Source: Franzmannia qiaohouensis (GTDB lineage Bacteria; Pseudomonadota; Gammaproteobacteria; Pseudomonadales; Halomonadaceae). From it: DNA of 64,000 nt. Location of the stretch: contig NZ_JARWAM010000006.1 in NCBI RefSeq assembly GCF_031451695.1, forward strand, positions 124,001 to 188,000, given 5' to 3'. Positions 16,559 through 28,952 of the stretch are shown here, one piece after another. The notes below the pieces were generated by a model that saw only the letters and a program-made list of their open reading frames with translations, searched no databases and was not told the DNA's origin. Numbering within the stretch: position 1 is the stretch's first letter; each line of letters begins with the position of its first letter. The position numbers and the translations under genes were made by a program.

Positions 16559-18598
16559 ATGAGCCTGATTGCAGCCATTCGGCAATTGAGTGCCCTTGTG
16601 CTGGTGCTGACGCTAAGCACCGCGATCCATGCCCAACCCGAACCCTCCGACGCTCAACGTCAGGCTGCCACCGAGGTCGCCGAATCGCTACGCTATGGCC
16701 ACTATGCCGATGTGAGCCTCGGCAAGGCCTGGTCGCGGGAGGCCTTCCAGCGCTATCTGGACGTGCTCGACGGGCAACGGGCCTATCTCACCCAGGCCGA
16801 TGTCGATGAATTTCGCGACCTCGAACGTCGTCTCGACGACGTGCTCTACGATGGCGACCTGGAACCGGTCTTCGCCCTGCACAGCCGCTATCAGCAGCGC
16901 CTGGAGTCGCGGCTCAACTGGATTCTCGATCGCCTCGACGAGGGCTTGAACTACACCTACGACGACGATGACCGTCTCGAGCTCGACCGCGACGAGGCGC
17001 CCTGGGCAGAGAGCCAGGCAGAGCTCGACGAGCTATGGCACAAGCGGCTCAAGAATGCCGCCCTCAGCCAGATCCTCAACGACCTCGACGACGAACAGGT
17101 CATCGACAACCTGCGCCAGCGCTACGAGGGCCAGCTCTCCCGGGTGCGTCAGACCAACAGCGAAGACATCTTCGGGCTGTTCATGGCCGCCATGACCAGC
17201 ACCATCGACCCGCACACCGAATACATGTCGCCGCGCCAGGGTGAGTCCTTCGACATCCAGATGCGGCTGTCGCTGGAAGGCATCGGTGCGCTGCTGCAGA
17301 GCGAAGGCGAGTACGTCAAGGTCTCGAGCCTGGTGCCCGGCGGCCCCGCCGAGCGCGCCGGCGTGCTGGAACCGGCCGATCGCATAATCGCCGTGGGCCA
17401 GGATGACGAAGAGGAGATGGTCAACGTCATCGGCATGCGCCTCGATGAAGTGGTCGACCTGATCCGCGGCCCCAAGGGCTCGGTGGTGCGTCTCGACGTA
17501 GTGCCCGCCCAGGCCGTCGACATGACCCGCTCACGGGTGGTGGAGATCACCCGCGATACCGTCAACCTGGAGGACCAGGCAGCCAGCAGCGAAGTGGTCG
17601 AAATCCGCCGTGACGGCCGCGACCACCGGGTCGGGGTGATCAAGATCCCGACCTTCTACGTCGACTTCGATGCCTGGCAGGCCGGCGAGGACGAGTATCG
17701 CAGCACCACCCGTGACGTGGCCCGCGAGGTTGAATCGCTCAAGGAGCAGGGCGTCGATGGCATCGTCCTCGACCTGCGCAACAACGGCGGCGGCGCACTG
17801 CAGGAGGCCAACTCGCTGATCGGCCTGTTCATCGACCGCGGCCCCACCGTTCAGGTACGCGACGCCCGCGGCCGGATCAGCCTCTACGGCGACACCGAAA
17901 GTGGCAGCCTCTACGAGGGGCCGCTGGGTGTGCTGGTCAACCGCCTGTCGGCCTCGGCGTCGGAAATCTTCGCCGGCGCCATCCAGGACTACGGCCGCGG
18001 CCTGGTGCTCGGCAACCGCACCTTCGGCAAGGGCACCGTTCAGACTATCGACGACCTCAGCCACGGCCAGGTCAAGCTGACCCGCGCCAAGTTCTATCGC
18101 ATCTCCGGCGAGAGTACTCAGCATCGCGGCGTGGAGCCGGACATCGTGTTCCCCAGCCTGCTCGACCCCGAGATCATCGGCGAGAGCGCCCTCGACAACG
18201 CCTTGGAGTGGGACACCGTGCGCGCCGTGCAGTACCGCAACTACGGCGAACCGTGGCGCTATCTCGAAGAGTTGAGCGCACAGCACCGCGAGCGCGTGGA
18301 GAGTCATCCCAACTTCATCTACCTCGAGTCCCAGGCCGAGCTGGCCCGCGAGCTGCGCGAAGAGCAGACCAGCGTCAGCCTCAACCGCGAGCAGCGCCAG
18401 CGTGAGATGGAAGAGCTGGAGAGCCGCCAACTGGGCCTCGAGAATGACCGCCGTCGCGCGCTAGGCCTCGACCTGCTCGACGACTGGGTCGACGCCCGCG
18501 GCGAGGATCAGGAGGAGAGCGAGCCCGCCGAGCGCGCCAAGCTGCTGGAAAGCGCCGAGGTACTGCTCGACTACACCCTGCTGTCCGAACGCCGCTAA
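16559..18598 (+). CDS. prc: Carboxy-terminal (tail-specific) processing protease
   Basis: A 679-residue periplasmic S41 protease (Tsp/Prc). A signal peptide of about 27 residues ends AIHAQ. An N-terminal helical domain is followed by a PDZ domain near residues 245-330 (EGEYVKVSSLVPGGPAERAG) and the S41 core. The catalytic serine-lysine dyad is S466 in LSASASEIF and K491 in TFGKGTVQ, with D477 also conserved, matching S430/D441/K455 of E. coli Prc. It degrades proteins with non-polar C-termini and processes envelope proteins such as penicillin-binding protein 3 or murein hydrolases. An in-frame TTG lies just before the ATG used. Confidence 0.95.
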   Translation: MSLIAAIRQLSALVLVLTLSTAIHAQPEPSDAQRQAATEVAESLRYGHYADVSLGKAWSREAFQRYLDVLDGQRAYLTQADVDEFRDLERRLDDVLYDGDLEPVFALHSRYQQRLESRLNWILDRLDEGLNYTYDDDDRLELDRDEAPWAESQAELDELWHKRLKNAALSQILNDLDDEQVIDNLRQRYEGQLSRVRQTNSEDIFGLFMAAMTSTIDPHTEYMSPRQGESFDIQMRLSLEGIGALLQSEGEYVKVSSLVPGGPAERAGVLEPADRIIAVGQDDEEEMVNVIGMRLDEVVDLIRGPKGSVVRLDVVPAQAVDMTRSRVVEITRDTVNLEDQAASSEVVEIRRDGRDHRVGVIKIPTFYVDFDAWQAGEDEYRSTTRDVAREVESLKEQGVDGIVLDLRNNGGGALQEANSLIGLFIDRGPTVQVRDARGRISLYGDTESGSLYEGPLGVLVNRLSASASEIFAGAIQDYGRGLVLGNRTFGKGTVQTIDDLSHGQVKLTRAKFYRISGESTQHRGVEPDIVFPSLLDPEIIGESALDNALEWDTVRAVQYRNYGEPWRYLEELSAQHRERVESHPNFIYLESQAELARELREEQTSVSLNREQRQREMEELESRQLGLENDRRRALGLDLLDDWVDARGEDQEESEPAERAKLLESAEVLLDYTLLSERR

Positions 18599-18617
18599 CT
18601 CGCACCACGCACTGCCC

Positions 18618-18650
18618 GCCTGCCCCGCCACCCTGGCGGGGCAGGCGTTT
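18618..18650 (+). terminator. Hairpin terminator after prc
   Basis: A 13-bp perfect stem GCCTGCCCCGCCA / TGGCGGGGCAGGC with a CCC loop, followed by GTTTGTGT. The stem is very strong but the T-tract is weak. Confidence 0.75.
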
Positions 18651-18669
18651 GTGTATTCGACTATGCTGA

Positions 18670-21642
<2,973 letters not shown>

Positions 21643-21645
21643 CGC

Positions 21646-22005
21646 CTACAGGCGGTAGGCGGGGTCCACCGGCCGCACTTCGACCGAGCCCCCGACGCGC
21701 AGTGGCGGAATGCGCCGGGCCAGCGCCAGTGCCTCGTCGAGGTCGCGACACTCCACCACATGGAAACCGCCCAACTGCTCGCGCGCCTCGGCAAAGGGCC
21801 CATCATGCGTCACCACCTGGCCATTCTGCTCGCGCAGCGTGGTGGCGCTCTCTACCGACTGCAGCCGAGCCCCGCCGCGGTAGGCGCCGCTGGTGACCAT
21901 CTCCTGGATCAGCGCCTGGTAGTCGTGCATCACCGCATCGCGGGACGCTTCCGGCAGCCCTTCCCATAGCGCTTCATCGATACAGCACATCAGCATATAT
22001 TGCAT
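21646..22005 (-). CDS. YciI/DGPF-domain protein
   Basis: A 119-residue ferredoxin-like-fold protein of the YCII family; the DGPFAEAREQLGGFHVVE signature is near residues 68-85, and MQYMLMCCIDE at the start is typical. It ends three bases before the ECF42 sigma factor start, so both are one operon with the YciI gene first. Enzymatic function of DGPF proteins is not established. Confidence 0.9.
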   Translation of the reverse strand: MQYMLMCCIDEALWEGLPEASRDAVMHDYQALIQEMVTSGAYRGGARLQSVESATTLREQNGQVVTHDGPFAEAREQLGGFHVVECRDLDEALALARRIPPLRVGGSVEVRPVDPAYRL

Positions 22006-22095
22006 GACGGTTCTCCCGGTTGCCTGGCAGGGCGACGCGCCCTGATCACCCCTCTATCGTCACAGGTCGGCGTCTTTCGACATCGCCAGCTGGCG

Positions 22096-22722
22096 TCAGC
22101 GTTGCTTCATGGCCGCCACCGACAGCCCCGTGACTACGAAGGTCAGGCCGGCACCGACGTTGAGGCCGGCGACCACCCGCGGTCGCGCCTGCAGCCAGGC
22201 GGACAGTCGCGCCGCAAATACCCCCATCAGCGAGAAGCCCACCGCGGTCAGGGCGGCGAACCAGACACCGTAGACCAGCATCTGCGCCGTGACGGAACCC
22301 GCCGTCGGATCGACGAACTGCGGAATGAAGGCCAGCACGAAGAGCCCCGGCTTGGGGTTGAGGGCCGCAGAGAGAAAACCGATGGCGAAGATACGCGACA
22401 GCGGCTGGCGCCGGGCGGGAGCGAAGTGGATCAGGTTACGCGCCCTCAGTACCCGAATGCCGAGCCAGATCAGGTAGCCGGCACCGAGCGCCTTGACCAC
22501 CCAGAAGGCCAGCTCCGAGGTCTGCAGCAGCAGGGTCAGGCCGAAGGTCGCCGCCAGGACATGCAAGAGGATCCCGGTACCGGAGGCCAGCCCCGAGGTC
22601 CAGGCCGCGCGCCACCCCTGGCTCAGGCCGCGTCCCACCGCCAGCAGGTTATCCGGCCCCGGAGCGAGCACCAGCAGAATGCAGGCTGCGGTATAGGCGA
22701 CCCAAATCTCGAACGTAAACAT
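22096..22722 (-). CDS. LysE family amino acid exporter
   Basis: A 208-residue inner-membrane protein with about six hydrophobic segments. The LysE/RhtB signature LAPGPDNLLAVGRGLSQGWRA is at about residues 19-39 and SAALNPKPGLFVLAFIPQF at about 120-140. The family exports amino acids or derivatives; the substrate here is unknown. Start at 22722 follows AAGGAGAGG. Stands alone between the YciI operon and trpI. Confidence 0.9.
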   Translation of the reverse strand: MFTFEIWVAYTAACILLVLAPGPDNLLAVGRGLSQGWRAAWTSGLASGTGILLHVLAATFGLTLLLQTSELAFWVVKALGAGYLIWLGIRVLRARNLIHFAPARRQPLSRIFAIGFLSAALNPKPGLFVLAFIPQFVDPTAGSVTAQMLVYGVWFAALTAVGFSLMGVFAARLSAWLQARPRVVAGLNVGAGLTFVVTGLSVAAMKQR

Positions 22723-22833
22723 TGGCCTCTCCTTGATCGACACCTCGTCCCGGTCACCGGAAAGGATAGAACGCCCTGGAAAAGGTGCCACTGTCGACGT
22801 ATTTCGCCGTGGCGCCCCCAGTGGAGAGGTCGC

Positions 22834-23742
22834 TTATCGCGACAAGTGCATATCGTTCAGCTCGCGCCTGAGCCATTCGACCAGGCGAGCACTGCGCTCT
22901 TGATGGTCGCTGGGGGCAAGCCACAGACACAGCCGAGCGGGTGTCTCGACGCTCCCCCAGGGTGCGACGAGGCGCCCTGTCCGCAGGTCATCCTCGACCA
23001 GCAGTCGGGGCGCTATCGCCACACCCAGCCCCGCCACTGCCGCCTCCATCAGATAGTAGAGGTGGTCGAAGCCCTGCCCTTCGGTCAACGCCCGATCGAG
23101 GCGCATCGAGTCGAGTGCATGTGCGTGGGCCCACTGCGGCCAGGCCTGAGGCCGCGAGGCGGTATGCAGCAGCTTGGCGTCAAACAGCGTTGCCGGCCGC
23201 TGCGGATCGAACCGAGCGGCTAGCTGCGGACTCGCGACCGCGCAGATGTGCTCTGCCGACAACTCGATTACCTCCACGCCCGCCGGCCACGGCGGTTCAG
23301 AAAAGGTCAGCGTCGCGCTTACCTCGTCCCTTCCAGGGGTAGCGTCGCCCGCACTGGAGACGACATGCAGCTTGAGTTCTGGCAACTCACGATGCAGGTG
23401 ATCGAGCCGCGGGATAAGCCAGCGTGCCAGGAGAGTGCCCGGACAGGCCAGGATGAACGGTGCCGCCTCGACATCGCGCTTCAACTGGGCACAGCCATCG
23501 CGCAAGCGGGCAAAGGCCTCGCCTACGCTGCGCTGTAGCCGCTCCCCGTGACTCGTGAGTTCCAGGCCTCGGCCTGCCTTGGCGAACAGTGCCACGCCGA
23601 AATGTTCCTCGAGGCTACGCAGCTGTCGGCTGACCGCACCGTGGGTCACGCTAAGTTCATTGGCTGCAGCCGTGACGCTGCCCAAGCGCGCGGTGGCCTC
23701 GAAAGCGCGCAAGGCGCTGAGGGAGGGCATGGTGTTTAGCAT
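22834..23742 (-). CDS. trpI: LysR family regulator of trpBA
   Basis: A 302-residue LysR regulator. Helix-turn-helix at residues 1-65 (LSALRAFEATARLGSVTAAA, then LSVTHGAVSRQLRSLEEHFG), then the effector domain. It is divergent from trpBA with a 108-base shared promoter, the arrangement of TrpI in Pseudomonas, where indoleglycerol phosphate is the inducer. Identity is inferred mainly from this context. In-frame ATG at 23730 is an alternative start. The frame continues open far upstream through trpB in antisense, which I regard as a shadow. Confidence 0.85.
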   Translation of the reverse strand: MLNTMPSLSALRAFEATARLGSVTAAANELSVTHGAVSRQLRSLEEHFGVALFAKAGRGLELTSHGERLQRSVGEAFARLRDGCAQLKRDVEAAPFILACPGTLLARWLIPRLDHLHRELPELKLHVVSSAGDATPGRDEVSATLTFSEPPWPAGVEVIELSAEHICAVASPQLAARFDPQRPATLFDAKLLHTASRPQAWPQWAHAHALDSMRLDRALTEGQGFDHLYYLMEAAVAGLGVAIAPRLLVEDDLRTGRLVAPWGSVETPARLCLWLAPSDHQERSARLVEWLRRELNDMHLSR

Positions 23743-23850
23743 CGATCTGTGACTCAGGCTCACATAAAGCAGCCATCTTATCGATTTTTCACCCCGCCTG
23801 TCTGCGTTAGCTTCGCTGCATGACTTCCCACGATCCCTGCGAGGTGCCCC

Positions 23851-25056
23851 ATGACCGACGACTCGATGCAGCCTGATGCCAATGGCATGTTCGGCCGCTT
23901 CGGCGGTCGCTTCGTCCCCGAGACGTTGATGCCACTGATTGCCGAGCTTCAGGCCGAATACGACGCGGCCCAGAGCGACCGCGAGTTCCAGTCCCGACTC
24001 GCCTACTTCCAGCGCGACTACGTCGGACGGCCCAGTCCTCTCTACTTCGCCGAGCGCCTGACCGAGCACTTCGGCGGAGCAAAGATCTACTTCAAACGCG
24101 AGGAGCTCAACCATACCGGCGCGCACAAGATCAACAACTGCATCGGCCAGATCCTGCTGGCCAAGCGCATGGGCAAGACACGCATCATCGCCGAGACGGG
24201 CGCCGGCATGCACGGCGTTGCCACGGCCACCGTGGCGGCACGCTTCGGCATGCCATGTATCGTCTACATGGGCACCACGGATATCGAGCGCCAGCAACCC
24301 AACGTGTTCCGCATGAAGCTGCTCGGCGCCGATGTCGTCCCGGTCACAACGGGTACCGGCACGCTCAAGGACGCGATGAACGAGGCCCTGCGCGACTGGG
24401 TGACCAACATCGACGACACCTTCTACATCATCGGCACCGTGGCGGGGCCGCACCCCTATCCCGCCATGGTGCGCGACTTCCAGGCGGTGATCGGACGCGA
24501 AACTCGCGCGCAGCTCCTCGAACAGGAGGGGCGTCTGCCCGACTCTCTCGTCGCCTGCATCGGCGGCGGCTCGAACGCCTTGGGCTTGTTCCACCCCTTC
24601 CTTGACGACGCGACGGTCGCAATGATCGGCGTAGAGGCCGGCGGCAAGGGCGTCGAGACCGGCATGCACGCAGCAAGCCTCACCGGCGGTGTGCCCGGTG
24701 TACTGCACGGCAATCGCACCTACCTGCTGCAGGATGGAGATGGGCAGATCGTCGATGCCCACTCGATATCTGCCGGGCTCGATTATCCGGGCATCGGTCC
24801 AGAGCACGCCTGGCTGCACGAACAGGGGCGAATCGACTACGTCTCGATCACCGATAACGAAGCCCTCGAGGCGTTCCAGAGCTGCTGCCGCCTGGAGGGC
24901 ATCATCCCGGCGCTGGAGTCGGCCCATGCCCTGGCCGAGGTCGCCAAGCGCGCGCCGACACTACCCCGCGACCACCTCATGGTGGTCAACCTGAGCGGAC
25001 GTGGCGACAAGGACATGATGAGCGTCGCCCATCACCTCGGTGAGGACTACCAATGA
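23851..25056 (+). CDS. trpB: Tryptophan synthase beta chain
   Basis: A 401-residue PLP enzyme that condenses indole with serine. The pyridoxal lysine is K93 in HTGAHK, the phosphate-binding GGGSNALG is near residue 232, and GRFGGRFVPETLMPL opens the protein. Full family length. Forms an alpha2beta2 complex with TrpA, whose start codon overlaps the trpB stop as ATGA. Probably activated by the divergent LysR gene. Confidence 0.97.
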   Translation: MTDDSMQPDANGMFGRFGGRFVPETLMPLIAELQAEYDAAQSDREFQSRLAYFQRDYVGRPSPLYFAERLTEHFGGAKIYFKREELNHTGAHKINNCIGQILLAKRMGKTRIIAETGAGMHGVATATVAARFGMPCIVYMGTTDIERQQPNVFRMKLLGADVVPVTTGTGTLKDAMNEALRDWVTNIDDTFYIIGTVAGPHPYPAMVRDFQAVIGRETRAQLLEQEGRLPDSLVACIGGGSNALGLFHPFLDDATVAMIGVEAGGKGVETGMHAASLTGGVPGVLHGNRTYLLQDGDGQIVDAHSISAGLDYPGIGPEHAWLHEQGRIDYVSITDNEALEAFQSCCRLEGIIPALESAHALAEVAKRAPTLPRDHLMVVNLSGRGDKDMMSVAHHLGEDYQ

Positions 25057-25895
25057 ACGCTGCCAAGGAAACACCCATGCACGACGCCACTCGCCTCGAC
25101 AAATGTTTCACCGCGCTCAAGGCGGCGCAAAGGCCAGCGCTGGTGACCTACATCACCGCCGGCGATCCCGACGTCGAGACCTCGCTTGATATCCTCAAGG
25201 GACTGCCGGCGGCTGGCGCCGATGTGATCGAGCTCGGCATGCCATTCAGCGATCCCATGGCCGACGGCCCGGTGATCCAGAAGGCCGCACAGCGCGCCCT
25301 CGAGAGTGGACAGAACATGGCCGGGACGCTCGAGATGGTGCATGCCTTCCGCCAGCAGGATACGCAAACGCCGCTGGTGCTGATGGGCTACTACAATCCC
25401 ATCTACCGCTACGGCGTGGCGCAATTCCTGGAAGATGCCGCCCACGCCGGTGTCGACGGCTTGATCGTGATCGACCTGCCACCCGAGCATGACGCCGAGC
25501 TATGCCTGCCAGCCAGGGAGCACGGCATTGCCTTCATCCGCCTCGCCACGCCGACCACCGACAGCCAACGGCTCCCCCGGGTGCTGGAGAATGCCTCAGG
25601 CTTCCTGTATTGCGTCTCGGTGAATGGCATTACCGGTGGCCTCGCCCCGGCACTTCACGATGTCGAGCGCATGGTGGGCCATCTGCGCGAGCATAGCCAC
25701 CTGCCGATAGCGGTCGGTTTCGGCATTCGCAGTGCCGAACAGGCAGCAGCGATTGGTCGGTTCAGCGACGCCGTGGTCGTCGGCTCGGCCCTGGTAGAGC
25801 GCATTGAAAGCGCCGAGCCCCGGCGCGGCGCCGTCGAGGCGGTTCATGGCCTAGTGCGCGAACTGGCCGAAGGCGTACGCCGAATTGCACCCTAG
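25053..25895 (+). CDS. trpA: Tryptophan synthase alpha chain
   Basis: A 280-residue TIM-barrel enzyme cleaving indoleglycerol phosphate. Catalytic regions VIELGMPFSDPMADGPVIQ (Glu and Asp) and PALVTYITAGDPD are present, as are the GLIVIDLPPEH loop and the phosphate-binding VGFGIRS and VVVGSALVE. The four-base overlap with trpB indicates translational coupling. An internal ATG eight codons in (MHDATRLDKCF) is a possible alternative start, but the overlapping one is preferred. Confidence 0.96.
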   Translation: MNAAKETPMHDATRLDKCFTALKAAQRPALVTYITAGDPDVETSLDILKGLPAAGADVIELGMPFSDPMADGPVIQKAAQRALESGQNMAGTLEMVHAFRQQDTQTPLVLMGYYNPIYRYGVAQFLEDAAHAGVDGLIVIDLPPEHDAELCLPAREHGIAFIRLATPTTDSQRLPRVLENASGFLYCVSVNGITGGLAPALHDVERMVGHLREHSHLPIAVGFGIRSAEQAAAIGRFSDAVVVGSALVERIESAEPRRGAVEAVHGLVRELAEGVRRIAP

Positions 25896-26095
25896 CAGAC
25901 AGTTCTCGGACGCTGTCCAAGAGACGTGGCGCTGCACAGCATTCGGCTCCGGCGACTGCTCAGATCGGGCGCCTGGCCAGCAGCGCCCACACCCCCCGCG
26001 CCCGAAAGCAGCGAACCACCCGGTAGATTGAAGCCGCGCTGGGCACGCGGCGTGGACAGAAGCGGCCACGAAGGCCAGCCAGAGCTCGAGCACTC

Positions 26096-27001
26096 TCACC
26101 ACTCCGTCCCCTTATTCGGCGCTTCTGCAAAAGCCCCTCGCAGCCACTCGGCCACCCGCTCAAGGGCAACATGGCCAGCGAAGCGGCTGTGCCGAATCAG
26201 TTGATAACGCAGCCCAGGAAGCCTTGGTCCGAAGGGGACCTGCAGCACGCCACGTTCAAGTTCATCTCTCACCAGCGTTTGGCTCAGCAGCGCCACGCCT
26301 TGGCCGGCAATGGCGGCCTGGATCGCATGGCTCTCGTCGGAGAAGGTCAGGCTCGCGCCCAGGTCGGCGATGCTGCCACCCGCCGCTTGGCACCAGTGCT
26401 GCCAAGACGGCAGGCCCAGCGTAGCGCAGTACCAGTCGAAGACGATGTGTCGGACCCTGTGCAGATCCTCATACCCGCTCAGCCCCAGCTGAGGGCTGGC
26501 CACCAGGGCAAAGCTGTCCTCCGCCAGCACCTCCGCCTCATACTCCGGGTAAGGCCCCATGCCGTAGCGAATCGCCAGCGCGGCATCGCGCGATAAATCC
26601 AGGGGCACTTCGCTGGCGTGAATGCGCAAGTCGATATCTGGGTGCCGTTCATGGAAGTAGGCCAGCCGCGGCAACAGCCAGTGGCTGGCAAAGGCTGGGG
26701 TGCAGGAGAGCGTGACGCTGGCCGGCGCCGTCTGCTCGCGCAGCGCCTCAAGGGCTTCACCGAAGGCGTTGAAGCCGTGGCACAACACCGGATACAGATG
26801 TTCCGCCGCCGCCGTCGGCACCACCTGGCGGACGCGCCGCTCGAACAGGGCCACATCAAGTAGCGCTTCCAGCTCCCTTACCTGCTGACTGATGGCCGCC
26901 GGGGTCACGCCCAGCTCCTCGGCGGCCTGCTTGAAACTGCGATGTCGCGCCGCCGCCTCGAAGGCGCGCAGCTGGGAAAGTGGCAACTGGCGTCGATTCA
27001 T
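26096..27001 (-). CDS. GcvA-like LysR regulator (copy 1 of LysR/azoreductase module)
   Basis: A 301-residue LysR protein. Helix-turn-helix at residues 1-65 (LSQLRAFEAAARHRSFKQAA, then LGVTPAAISQQVRELEALL), and an effector domain with the GcvA/AmpR-type IRYGMGPYP segment. Divergent from an azoreductase-like gene with a 143-base shared promoter. A similar protein in the same arrangement is encoded at 43342-44262. The 200 bases downstream, before trpA, hold no gene I can support. Confidence 0.92.
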   Translation of the reverse strand: MNRRQLPLSQLRAFEAAARHRSFKQAAEELGVTPAAISQQVRELEALLDVALFERRVRQVVPTAAAEHLYPVLCHGFNAFGEALEALREQTAPASVTLSCTPAFASHWLLPRLAYFHERHPDIDLRIHASEVPLDLSRDAALAIRYGMGPYPEYEAEVLAEDSFALVASPQLGLSGYEDLHRVRHIVFDWYCATLGLPSWQHWCQAAGGSIADLGASLTFSDESHAIQAAIAGQGVALLSQTLVRDELERGVLQVPFGPRLPGLRYQLIRHSRFAGHVALERVAEWLRGAFAEAPNKGTEW

Positions 27002-27053
27002 TGGAGGCTTACCCTGGAGGGCACTATAGGAAAGCTGAGTTTATTCATCTTCC

Positions 27054-27072
27054 AAGAATAGATCGTTTGTCA
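27054..27072. promoter_or_regulatory. Candidate LysR binding motif, copy 1
   Basis: The sequence AAGAATAGATCGTTTGTCA lies in the divergent LysR/azoreductase promoter and is nearly repeated as AAGAATCGTCGTTTGTCG at 44291-44308 in the second such promoter, the only obvious common block between the two spacers. Conservation between paralogous promoters suggests an operator. Confidence 0.5.
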
Positions 27073-27144
27073 GCCCATTGTAATGGCATGGATCCTGTCA
27101 CTTGCACATCACTATCGATGAACGCAGTTAACAGGAGATGACCC

Positions 27145-27840
27145 ATGACCACCCTACTCCACCTTGATGCCAGCGCGCGCCCCGGACGCTCCGGGATCGA
27201 TCCTCACGGCTCCCACTCGCGTCGTCTTAGCGCTCGTTTCGTCGAGCAATGGCAAAAGGCCCGTCCCGGTGACCGCATTCTCTATCGCGACCTGGGCCAG
27301 CATCCGCCTCATCCGGTCAGCGGAGAGTGGATCCATGCCGCCTTCACCAAGCCGGAGACGCGCGAATCCTGGATGCACGACGTTCTGGCCGAGAGCGACG
27401 CGCTGGTCGACGAGCTACTCGAAGCGGACCTGATCGTTGCTGGCGTACCGATGTACAACTTCGGCGTCCCGGCCGGCTTCAAGGCCTATATCGACAACAT
27501 CGTGCGGGTCGGGCGCACCTTCGGCTTCGATCGCTCGCGCCAGGGGCTGCCCTACTGGCCTATGTTGACCGATATGCACAAGCGGCTGGTGGTGCTGAGC
27601 TCCCGGGGCGACTACGGCTACGCGCCAGGCGAGCGTATGGCCCATACCAACCACGTCGAGCCGCACATCCGCACCGTATTCGGCTACCTGGGCTTCGAGA
27701 ACGTGCACGGTATCGCGGTGGAGTACGACGAGTTCGGCGACGAACGTCTGAAGGCCTCGCTGGCCCAGGCCGAGCAGGAGATCGACGCATTGGTCATGGC
27801 ATGGGCGAAGAATCTCGAGGAGGACCTGGTCGACGCCTGA
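27145..27840 (+). CDS. FMN-dependent NADH-azoreductase/quinone reductase family (copy 1)
   Basis: A 231-residue flavodoxin-like protein of the AzoR/MdaB fold. It begins TTLLHLDASARPGRSGIDPHGSHSR, the FMN-phosphate loop, and has the flavin-contacting VPMYNFGVPAGFKAYIDNIVRVGRTF at about residues 107-132 and VVLSSRGDYGY near 150. Such enzymes reduce quinones, azo or nitro compounds with NAD(P)H. A paralogue with the same motifs is at 44401-45120. A Shine-Dalgarno ACAGGAGATG precedes the start. Physiological substrate unknown. Confidence 0.88.
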   Translation: MTTLLHLDASARPGRSGIDPHGSHSRRLSARFVEQWQKARPGDRILYRDLGQHPPHPVSGEWIHAAFTKPETRESWMHDVLAESDALVDELLEADLIVAGVPMYNFGVPAGFKAYIDNIVRVGRTFGFDRSRQGLPYWPMLTDMHKRLVVLSSRGDYGYAPGERMAHTNHVEPHIRTVFGYLGFENVHGIAVEYDEFGDERLKASLAQAEQEIDALVMAWAKNLEEDLVDA

Positions 27841-27846
27841 TAGCCA

Positions 27847-27871
27847 ACAGGCCACGCGCAGCGTGGCCTGT
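27847..27871 (+). terminator. Hairpin after azoreductase copy 1
   Basis: Eleven-bp perfect inverted repeat ACAGGCCACGC / GCGTGGCCTGT with a GCA loop, immediately after the azoreductase stop. No T-run follows, so it may work with Rho or as an mRNA 3' end. Confidence 0.6.
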
Positions 27872-27976
27872 AACTGGTACCGAATGGGATCAAGCACTGG
27901 ACATCGGCGGTCGATACGGCGATAAAAAAGCATCTTAAATATGCAAGCAACAATAACGACAATCAGGAAACATCAG

Positions 27977-28930
27977 ATGGAACTGAAGCGACTGACTCAT
28001 CTCGCCGCACTGCTGCTTGCCTGCTCGACGCCCGCCATTGCCGATATCGAAGGCTCCGCCGACCATCCACTACTCGGCCGATTCGGTGATGCCACCATCA
28101 GCGCCTACCAGGCCTCCAACTACGATGTCGCGACGCTGCCCAGTGGCCCGATCGCGAATGCCAGAGCAGTCGACAACCAACTCGAGCTCCAAGGCCGCGT
28201 GACCCGTATCGGCTACCGACTACCCGTCGCGCATAGCGCCCTCGAAGTCGCCCGAAATTATGAAGCCACCCTGGCCGAAGGAAATTTCGACGTCCTCTTC
28301 AGCTGTGCCGGCTCCGACCAGTGCGGATTCGGGTTCAGCCGCTACGTACTCAACTTGGGTGTAGTCTTCCCACGGGGCTTCGATAGAGCCGCATTCAATG
28401 AGAGCTTCCGCGCGCTGCTGGCCAAGCGTGCCGACGCGCAAGGTACGGCCCACGTCTTCCTCTATTTTATGGAAGACCGTGCCAATAACAGGACACTGGT
28501 GCGGCAGATCGTGGTCGAGAGCGAGCCGCTGCAGCTCGGCCAGGTCAGCGTCAAGGATGCCAGCGCCCTACAGGCTGCCCTCGATACCGATGGTAGCGTG
28601 ATCGTCGATGGCATCTTCTTCGCCGCCGACAGCGCCACCATCGAGGCGGAATCGGCCGAAGCCCTCGAACAGATGGCCGAGCTGCTGCGCAGCGCACCGG
28701 AACTGGCCGTCTATATCGTTGGCCACACCGACAACCAGGGCAGCCTCGACTACAACCTCGAACTCTCACAACGGCGCGCCAATGCCGTCGTCGAAGCCCT
28801 GAGCGCTCTCGACGGCATCGACGCCGCCCGGCTGGATGCCCGAGGAGTGGCATCGCTCGCCCCGATAGCCAGCAATGCCGGTGACGCCGGCCGCGCGCAA
28901 AACCGTCGAGTCGAGCTGGTCTTGCAATAA
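27977..28930 (+). CDS. OmpA family protein with N-terminal DUF4892-like domain
   Basis: A 317-residue exported protein. A signal peptide ends STPAIA|D near residue 23. The central region (about 30-190) resembles DUF4892 proteins (SALEVARNYEATLAEGNFDVLFSC). The C-terminal 110 residues are a peptidoglycan-binding OmpA domain: GIFFAADSATIEAES, then VYIVGHTDNQGSLDYNLELSQRRANAV. Probably anchored to peptidoglycan in the periplasm. Start at 27977 follows an AGGAA; a start at 27941 would put 12 polar residues ahead of the signal peptide. Monocistronic. Confidence 0.88.
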   Translation: MELKRLTHLAALLLACSTPAIADIEGSADHPLLGRFGDATISAYQASNYDVATLPSGPIANARAVDNQLELQGRVTRIGYRLPVAHSALEVARNYEATLAEGNFDVLFSCAGSDQCGFGFSRYVLNLGVVFPRGFDRAAFNESFRALLAKRADAQGTAHVFLYFMEDRANNRTLVRQIVVESEPLQLGQVSVKDASALQAALDTDGSVIVDGIFFAADSATIEAESAEALEQMAELLRSAPELAVYIVGHTDNQGSLDYNLELSQRRANAVVEALSALDGIDAARLDARGVASLAPIASNAGDAGRAQNRRVELVLQ

Positions 28931-28952
28931 GCAGACTGCTTCGCGCGCTTGG

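Noticed and set aside
22834..24927. A 697-codon minus-strand open frame joining the LysR gene with the antisense of trpB
   Set aside because: Only the part from 23742 downward is LysR-like; the rest is antisense to trpB, a clear TrpB homologue, and shows no domain. A GC-rich shadow frame.
25851..26102. Small minus-strand frame between trpA and the LysR gene, considered as a transporter remnant
   Set aside because: It overlaps trpA in antisense, is short, and its hydrophobic start is not enough to call a gene or pseudogene.
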